A stretch of 64,000 bases of DNA, taken from contig OZ024939.1 in the NCBI GenBank assembly GCA_964017235.1, positions 42,510,241 through 42,574,240 of the forward strand. Reading direction: 5' to 3'. The position numbers and the translations under genes are program-made. Numbering within the stretch: the stretch's first letter is position 1; every line of letters begins with the position of its first letter. Under the pieces are notes generated by a model. The model made no database searches and was not told the origin of the DNA. It was given only the letters and a program-made list of their open reading frames with translations. The DNA comes from Sabellastarte sp. h YS-2021. Taxonomy: Eukaryota > Annelida > Polychaeta > Sabellida > Sabellidae. Positions 59,001 to 64,000 of the stretch are shown one piece after another.

Positions 59001-62000
59001 GTTGGTACAATGTGTTGATACTTGAATATCAACTGATCTAACTTATAAACATAGGAAAGAGAGTTTAATACCATGAGATTTAACTCAGTAAAATATCTGT
59101 ATGTGAGATATTTTCCCAAAATTCTTCTGACTGGTGGACTAGAATCGAGAATCTTCACAATATATGTGCATTGCTTTCTTCCACTCTAACAAATACACAT
59201 CACAGATTCATACCATCTGTTGAAAGCAAGGAGAAAATTCAACCCATTGAAACTTAGCAAAATAATGAATAAACCACATTTGTCCATTGTTTACAATTTT
59301 TACATATTGCCTTCCAGCACCCTCTCATCTACACATTACAGATTCATGCAATACAGTGTCAGGAAGATTTAAACTCTAGTATTTACACCTCTCTTGCTCT
59401 GTTTGTGTATCACTACACGTCACCAATATAATGAACACATCATAAGCTTTTACACCATCTGTTGGCAGCATGGGATAAAATTTAGTCTAAATATATGAAA
59501 TTTGCCAAATAATGAGAAAGCCATCATCATTTGTCTACAAGTTTTCTAGCTATATTTCTTATACGAACCCCTGCCGGGAAACTGATGCATGGGTATAATA
59601 AATGTACAGCACTGCAAAGCAAAATGACTCGCTAAAAGTGTCATCAATAAGGCAAATGAGATTAGTAAAGAAATATGAAAACACTAAAACTTGGCATTCA
59701 GGTGCAAGAAATCAGCAGTGAAAACATGAAGAAAATATGACAAGGTTCAATATGTAAAATTAATATGATAGATATGCTAGCAGTTGCTGTAGAATATATA
59801 AAACATGCAAATTGAATAAAATACATGTATAATTATAGATGAGAAATAAAGTGGAAAAAATCACTGAATTCTGTTACAATAAAACTTTGAATCACCAGAT
59901 CTTTCTATTTTTAATTTTCTGTTACATTTCCAACTTTAGTACATTGTTGTGTTCTTTCAAAATGTAAATGATGAAAATTGACTTAAAGCAAAAGAAAAAA
60001 ATATCAAATAAAATCAATCAATGTTATAATAAAAATATTGCCCATTGTTACAGAATTATAAACCAATTTCAGTGACCAAACATATAAATTTCACTGCAAG
60101 TAACAAAACCATGAAATTTATATTTCTACAAGTGAGCTTTTTAAATTAGGATTTCTGGTGGTAGAAAGGTCTTCCTATACTTCAATATTCAGATAACTCA
60201 TGAGTTTGTCAATAAAGGGTTTCAAATTTAGGGTAAAACTACACTGATCACATTTCTGATATTAAGCTCTGGAAGTGAATATTCTAAGAGTGGATAGTTA
60301 TCAGCCAAATCCTGATTGGTAAAGCAAGTTTAGGCATTGAAATGTGGTAAATTCTAGGTTAAATACTGGGTAATCTAAAATGTCCCAAGTTTTACTATGT
60401 CATTAAGAATTAGGATTACATATCCATATACATGTATTTCACTAGTACACACAGTATTTGACAAAGGTGACCTTAATCTGACACAGTGCAACATCGAGTT
60501 AGCTAACCTGGGGCCACATTCAAAACACATCGCAGCCAAGTATTCGGCTTAACTTTTGAATACAACTACAGCCAACTTAAGCCTGGGATCTGGCAGAGAC
60601 ATTTGGTGAATGTAGCTAATGGTTTTTACAGGACAAGAATTACACAGAAAAATTGAGTGATGACCTTGAGGATAGCCCAAGGTCAAACATCAGGTCCAAA
60701 GTTATAGATTGTATGAAATCCATGATACCAATGGAAGGTAGAGAGACAACGGATCCACTGTAAACTTTGAACTCTGTGATAACTGGATATTACAGGATAT
60801 GGTTTACAGTGTAACAGCACAGGATTCCTCAAAAATAAATGTGATAACTGGATATTACAGGATATGGTTTACAGTGTAACAACACAGGATTCCTCAAAAA
60901 TAAAATTTATGATTTTTCTTTGAAATCTTCAAAATCAGAATGCATAAACAAATGAAAACAGCAATAAATCTCTGTAATTTAAGGGTTGGTAAAAAGTTAT
61001 TTTGCTATCATTCTACAGTGTAGTTTGCTGTACAGGAGCTTAACTCTTGTGGAAGCTGTGTGGGTGCAAAATCGACTCTACTGTGCGCACGGTATTATAT
61101 TTACAAAAACCAAAGATGACACAAAAATCTGCGTAAGTTTAGTGTAAAACAATGAATAGTCGAGTGGATCTTTTCACGGATCTCCGACTGATTCCTTTGA
61201 GAATACCAGGCCAGAATTACCCTGCATCAGAAAAACCCTTACTGCTTTAAGAGTTGTTGTTACAATTTCTGTACCAAAAAGGAAAATATACAAACATAAA
61301 ACACAGAGAGAAATCTATTAGTAATGGATACATAAATGAAAGGTATGCAGTACCACAGAACTTCTCTCCCAGCTGACCTTAGGTTATCTGAACACTCCAC
61401 TTTATGAAACCGATTCAACTCACCAAAATGTACAAATCCCCCCCCCCCCCCCCCCCCCCCCCAATAGTATTATAATCAGCTCTAATTATTTCTTTACCAC
61501 ATAGGAAAATATACAAACACAAAACACATAGAGAAATGGAAGATAATCTATTAGTACTCAATACCTAGCTATGCAGTACCACAAAACCTCTCCCAGCTGA
61601 CCTTAAGTTATCTGAACACTCTATTTCATGAAACCAATTCACCTCGCCAAAATGTATGAACTTCCCCTCAATGGTATTGTAATCAGCTCTAATTATTGGT
61701 GTGTCATGCACATATCTCATAAACTATACATCATATCTGAGTCACATTTTGACATTGGGGGGGGGGGGGGGGGGGCGCAATATCTAGATGCAAGGGTTTG
61801 TGGATTGTCCAGCATTGCTTGTTTACAATGAAATGCCTATTTTATGAACATTCCATTATCCTGAACAGACCCCACTCACCCACTACACTCAGTTAACAGA
61901 GGTTCTACAGTATCTGTTTAAATTTCACCTGGTGCTGCCTCACATCAACCCAAGACTGACAAGGACAGTCGGGTTTCTGACATTCAGGGGTAATACTCAC

Positions 62001-63353
62001 AAAAAGAGATGGACAAAGGGTCAAATATCAGAATTTGCTATTCACAGCTGCATAATTAAGCTTATTTTTCACTGTGCTTTCACAAATCCTTTTTAAGAAT
62101 ATGGTCCTGGAGTTACTGGAACACTACATATTTTACTCAACCAAACAACTCACAGAGCTTACCGACTTCCTCAATCCACTCATTGTCAGGAACTAGTGTG
62201 ACATTAACCACGTCATCATCATTCTTGTATTAAAATGATATGAACAAACAGTAATACAAACCAAGAACGCCAGGAAGGAACCGCAGTAAATGTGTGATTC
62301 ACCATGCAAGGAATTGCGGGATATTTCTGTGATTTACACAGTAATTTTATGCAACAAACTTCATGTGTTGCAGACCTTTAATGAATTGTGCAGGTTGTTA
62401 TGTAATTTTAAATGTGCTGGTGGATCAGTGAACATCGTTTGTTCAAGCGTAGTTTCATAGTTTACACTATATGTCCCCCTGCACTTGGTCACTATTTTTA
62501 GACTTTTGTTGGCAACACAAGTGCTTGGTTCTGCTTCCTACTTTGTTCCTTGATTATAAAAACACTGTATTTAACAGAACCTGAAGACATATCAACAGCA
62601 CCGGCTTATGATTAATAATGCATATACTCTAAGCATTCTGACAGAGAGCCTATCAGTGATTCATTCAAACTCAGAAATGCACCCTGTTGAGGATATGGTT
62701 AACGGTTGCAAATATTTTAACAAAATTTACTTTGTGTAACATAAGAACTGAAGGAGTTTCCCTTTAAAATATCACAGGCTCTCAACAGAATGCTTAGTTG
62801 TTTTCAGTCACAGGAGCAAGTGATTTGAATACAGCAGCAGAGAAAGTGATGCAGTAAGTCACACACATATATATGCAGATACAAAGACATAGATTTATAC
62901 AGTCAAACCCATTTAAATGGAACTCTGATATATTGAAGTTTTACTAGAAATCAGCATCTGGAGCTGTATTCACTAAGACCTCCTTCATTTTTAAGGTCCA
63001 GTTTATTAAATGAATATGAAAAATCTCCCATGGTAAGGTTGCCTTAAAATGCTATCCACTAAACTTACTTTGTTACTTCCTTACTAAAGTAACTGTAAAG
63101 GGTCCTTTGTTAAGGAGTGTAATCACTTTTGTAATCCCAGGGTGACTATACATTCCACCTGTCAGGGTTTAACTGTGTATAAATAATACAGATTTGAGGT
63201 AGCGGCTAATTGCAGATGCTGCTTTTGCAGGTAGGACTTTCAACATGCACGGCAAACAAAAGTGGCAGGCTGGGAAAAATAGGGAGGGGGCGATAGGGGC
63301 TCTTCACTCACCAAGGCTTGTGTGTACTTTGCGCCAGGTAAATCATCACTCAT
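43572..63353 (-). CDS. PPP1R9A: Neurabin/spinophilin-type scaffold, C-terminal part with coiled coil and SAM domain
   Basis: Actin-associated protein phosphatase 1 scaffold of cell junctions and synapses. Exons: 63312-63353, 58636-58757, 57878-57974, 56825-56923, 56474-56558, 55601-55803, 55197-55255, 54521-54550, 52207-52884, 51238-51371, 48088-48273, 44741-44850, 43859-44095, 43572-43730. Phases join without a break, giving 746 aa here. GTLEKKYSKAKKLIKEYQ is the neurabin/spinophilin coiled-coil signature; the coil runs on to LKDRIFSLERSLK. A long polar linker follows, then a SAM domain (VTEWTPAHVCEWLKAINMGN, then IDGQQLLVLD) and a Lys-rich helix ending KKDKKKK. Among vertebrate paralogues the SAM is kept in neurabin-1, so the symbol is approximate. 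The N-terminal PDZ, PP1-binding and actin-binding parts are not in this window. The 42-base exon at 63312 is the least certain. Confidence 0.85.
44851..48087. other. Neurabin-gene intron, no gene seen
   Basis: No exon recognised. A SINE-like fragment with a reverse B box (GAGATTTGAACCCATGACAC) lies at about 45725-45830. The open frame at 45203-45556 on the plus strand has no recognisable domain and is not counted. Confidence 0.4.
48415..48890. repeat. About 58-bp minisatellite in a neurabin-gene intron
   Basis: About eight diverged units of the form GGTGATATTATAATATTGAT plus ACAGTCTGCAGTCTTATATA. It lies about 140 bases upstream (in gene sense) of the acceptor at 48273. Units lose similarity towards the 48880 end. 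Confidence 0.88.
48891..50930. other. Neurabin-gene intron, no gene seen
   Basis: AT-rich, with no exon, SINE or repeat array I can support. Confidence 0.4.
50935..51232. repeat. About 107-bp tandem repeat against a neurabin-gene donor
   Basis: Two near-identical units (TTGCATTAATTATAGCTAAT, then ACTGGCTTGTTTTTACAGAT, then ATCAGAGTAATTTTC) plus flanking half-units. The last half-unit (ACCTGGTTTATTTTTTGCGG, then ATATTAACG) runs to within about 10 bases of the donor at 51237. Each unit is itself built from two related halves of about 53 bp. Confidence 0.85.
51600..51745 (-). mobile_element. Degraded SINE fragment
   Basis: GGATTCAAACCCATGGACTC followed by GTGTGATAACCACTCCAAC has the layout of a reverse tRNA-like head (B box, then A box). 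Too decayed to place in a family. Confidence 0.45.
52207..52884 (-). CDS. PPP1R9A: Large linker exon with four 20-residue repeats
   Basis: This 678-base exon encodes a charged, Pro-rich start (DDEPPSYPAPLPP), an acidic middle and a basic end (SVMAKLLRSPKKGKSG). Between them are four units of about 20 residues with the core DQSE: ELVQDQSDDRRVEKAE, GQFMDQSEAKKQGKIESDFD, RQVMDQLEARTRGKAESDFD and RQVMDQSETSKSGKVQQ. The second and third are the most alike at DNA level (60-bp period, about 52360-52560). I know of no such insert in vertebrate neurabin. The acceptor (AACAG/T at 52884) was chosen by phase; an in-frame ATG at 52895 just upstream is not needed. Confidence 0.8.
52885..54520. other. Neurabin-gene intron with SINE-like fragment
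   Basis: No exon recognised. A reverse tRNA-like head lies at about 54030-54130 (GACTTAAACCTATGACCTCG, then GTGTGTTACCATTTCACCAC). Confidence 0.45.
54830..54965 (-). mobile_element. SINE family 1 fragment
   Basis: TGGAGGAAACCAGTGAAGAG, with a following CTGTACTGTTAAACATAGCC, matches the 3' body of the family 1 SINE in reverse. The tRNA-like head is missing. Confidence 0.5.
56825..58757 (-). CDS. PPP1R9A: Coiled-coil exons of the neurabin-type protein
   Basis: Exons 58636-58757, 57878-57974 and 56825-56923 encode a heptad-rich coil. It starts DMLEGSQGEYIQLEQEMNSQ, passes through LEKKYSKAKKLIKEYQ and ERESVYQQQTEKEQQYNQI, and ends at LKDRIFSLERSLK. It should mediate dimerisation, as in neurabin and spinophilin. 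An 87-bp minisatellite starts exactly at the donor of the middle exon. Confidence 0.88.
57070..57915. repeat. 87-bp minisatellite containing the exon end and donor (neurabin gene)
   Basis: Ten units, mostly 87 bp apart (equivalent bases 57094, 57181, 57268), a few shortened by 4-5 bases. Each plus-strand unit reads CTACTCACCCTGTCTTTAAG, then TGTCCTCACTATTTGATTG, then TATATCTATGTATTTCTG. On the minus strand each holds about 30 exon-like bases (AATAGTGAGGACACTTAAAG, then ACAGG) followed by GTGAGTAG. Only the last unit is joined to the true exon 57878-57974. The 87-bp period (3 x 29) gives spurious long plus-strand open frames. Confidence 0.95.
60776..60905. repeat. 65-bp tandem duplication
   Basis: GTGATAACTGGATATTACAG begins both copies, at 60776 and 60841. 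They differ at about one base (AACAGCAC / AACAACAC), so the duplication is recent. Confidence 0.93.
61275..61700. repeat. About 225-bp duplication around a poly(C) tract
   Basis: The first copy begins AGGAAAATATACAAACATAA near 61279, the second near 61503. Shared landmarks are CCCAGCTGACCTTA, TTATCTGAACACTC and TATAATCAGCTCTAATTATT / TGTAATCAGCTCTAATTATT. In the first copy a short C run has grown to about 25 C (61438-61462); the second keeps TTCCCCTC at that place. Confidence 0.88.
61757..61775 (+). repeat. Poly(G) tract
   Basis: A run of about 19 G. With the poly(C) run 300 bases away it forms a potential inverted pair and a G-quadruplex site on either strand. Confidence 0.9.
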
Positions 63354-64000
63354 CTAACACCAACAGAACACACAATATGTAAACGCAAAAACCATACAAA
63401 GATAAACAGAATTCAAACTATATAAATTATACAAAACTGTCACAGGGCTAAAGGGATGATAAACTCTGTAAAAGTATAAGGTCAAGGTCACCCGATGGTC
63501 AAACTCATGTGAATACAGAAACATAGACATTTATGTAAGAGAATGACCAAATTGTAAAACACTGTACCCTTTGGGGATGAGGTCAAGGTTATCTGAAGGC
63601 CAAACAAAATATAACCTAGGATCATATACACTTGAGCTTAAAGAGTGATAAAATAGTTAAGCTTTAAAAGTATAGCAGGAGAAGGAATTACTCGACAATA
63701 GGTCATGTGAAAGCTTCACGGTTCATGCTAAATCCAAGGTGCATGCTAAAGCAATCGGCACACATCACATGTTTATAAACATCGGTATGCATTGAAAGTC
63801 CCTGTAATATGTCAACACTGTAGATTATTCTCTGTAGATTGTGAGTACTAGAGTTTAAACCGTACATCATTTTAAGCTCTGAAACGGAACAAAGTCACTT
63901 CACTTTGAAAACAACAATATCAGACTGAAAAATGAACAAAATAAAGTGAGCGCAGGAATTATACAACTACAGAACACTTACTCATGCAACTTGAACAATG
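63354..64000. other. Neurabin-gene intron running off the window, no exon seen
   Basis: The coding exon at 63312-63353 has an acceptor (TTGGTGTTAG), so the gene continues upstream beyond 64000. Nothing in this last stretch could be supported as coding. Confidence 0.5.

Larger units (their letters stand above)
58758..63311. other. Long neurabin-gene intron with repeats
   Basis: No exon could be confirmed. It contains a family 3 SINE-like fragment (58795-58930) and two related segments near 59155-59300 and 59320-59560 sharing ACCATCTGTTG and AATAATGA. It also contains a 65-bp duplication, a 225-bp duplication and C/G homopolymers. A possible 61-base exon at 62163-62223 does not fit the phase. 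Confidence 0.45.

Noticed and set aside
62163..62223. Possible 61-base neurabin exon (NDDDVVNVTLVPDNEWIEEV) with AAG acceptor and GTAAGC donor
   Set aside because: Open in one frame with good splice sites, but it enters in phase 0 and leaves in phase 1, which breaks the frame into the exon at 58757. Unless a further unseen exon exists, it cannot be included.

Overview
The window is AT-rich, intron-rich animal nuclear DNA. The evidence is split genes with many small exons and GT..AG introns, tRNA-derived SINEs, foldback (MITE-like) elements and many minisatellites. The gene content and the presence of a glycoside hydrolase family 81 (GH81) glucanase in an animal suggest a lophotrochozoan, most likely a mollusc. 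That assignment is inference and I cannot name a species.

Three protein genes could be assembled exon by exon, all on the minus strand, with reading phase checked across every junction. (1) Positions 387-6891 hold a complete DBR1 gene, the intron lariat debranching enzyme: 10 exons, 726 aa, all metal-binding residues present. (2) Positions 13009-31134 hold a GH81 endo-1,3-beta-glucanase: 22 exons, about 1173 aa if the proposed signal-peptide exon is right, with a cysteine-rich N-terminal region ahead of the catalytic module. (3) Positions 43572-63353 hold the 3' part of a neurabin/spinophilin-type gene. It comprises the end of the coiled coil, a long low-complexity linker and a C-terminal SAM domain: 14 exons, 746 aa seen. 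Its N-terminal half (actin-binding, PP1-binding and PDZ parts) would lie beyond position 64000.

Between genes (6892-13008 and 31135-43571) I see no convincing coding sequence. These stretches hold SINEs, three copies of one foldback element family, a large foldback pair built on a tRNA-like sequence, a larger GGCTCA-rich foldback element, and tandem repeats with periods of about 129, 55 and 52 bp.

The most unusual signal is the position of the tandem repeats. In all three genes several minisatellites sit on or directly against splice junctions. In the clearest cases every repeat copy carries the last 10-30 bases of the exon plus its 5' splice site (24208, 26251, 57878). In others the copies carry a 3' splice site (5086 and 1487). 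The DBR1 case at 1467-2060 creates a 21-base in-frame pseudo-exon with its own acceptor and donor. This looks like repeated expansion seeded at exon-intron boundaries, producing arrays of decoy splice sites.
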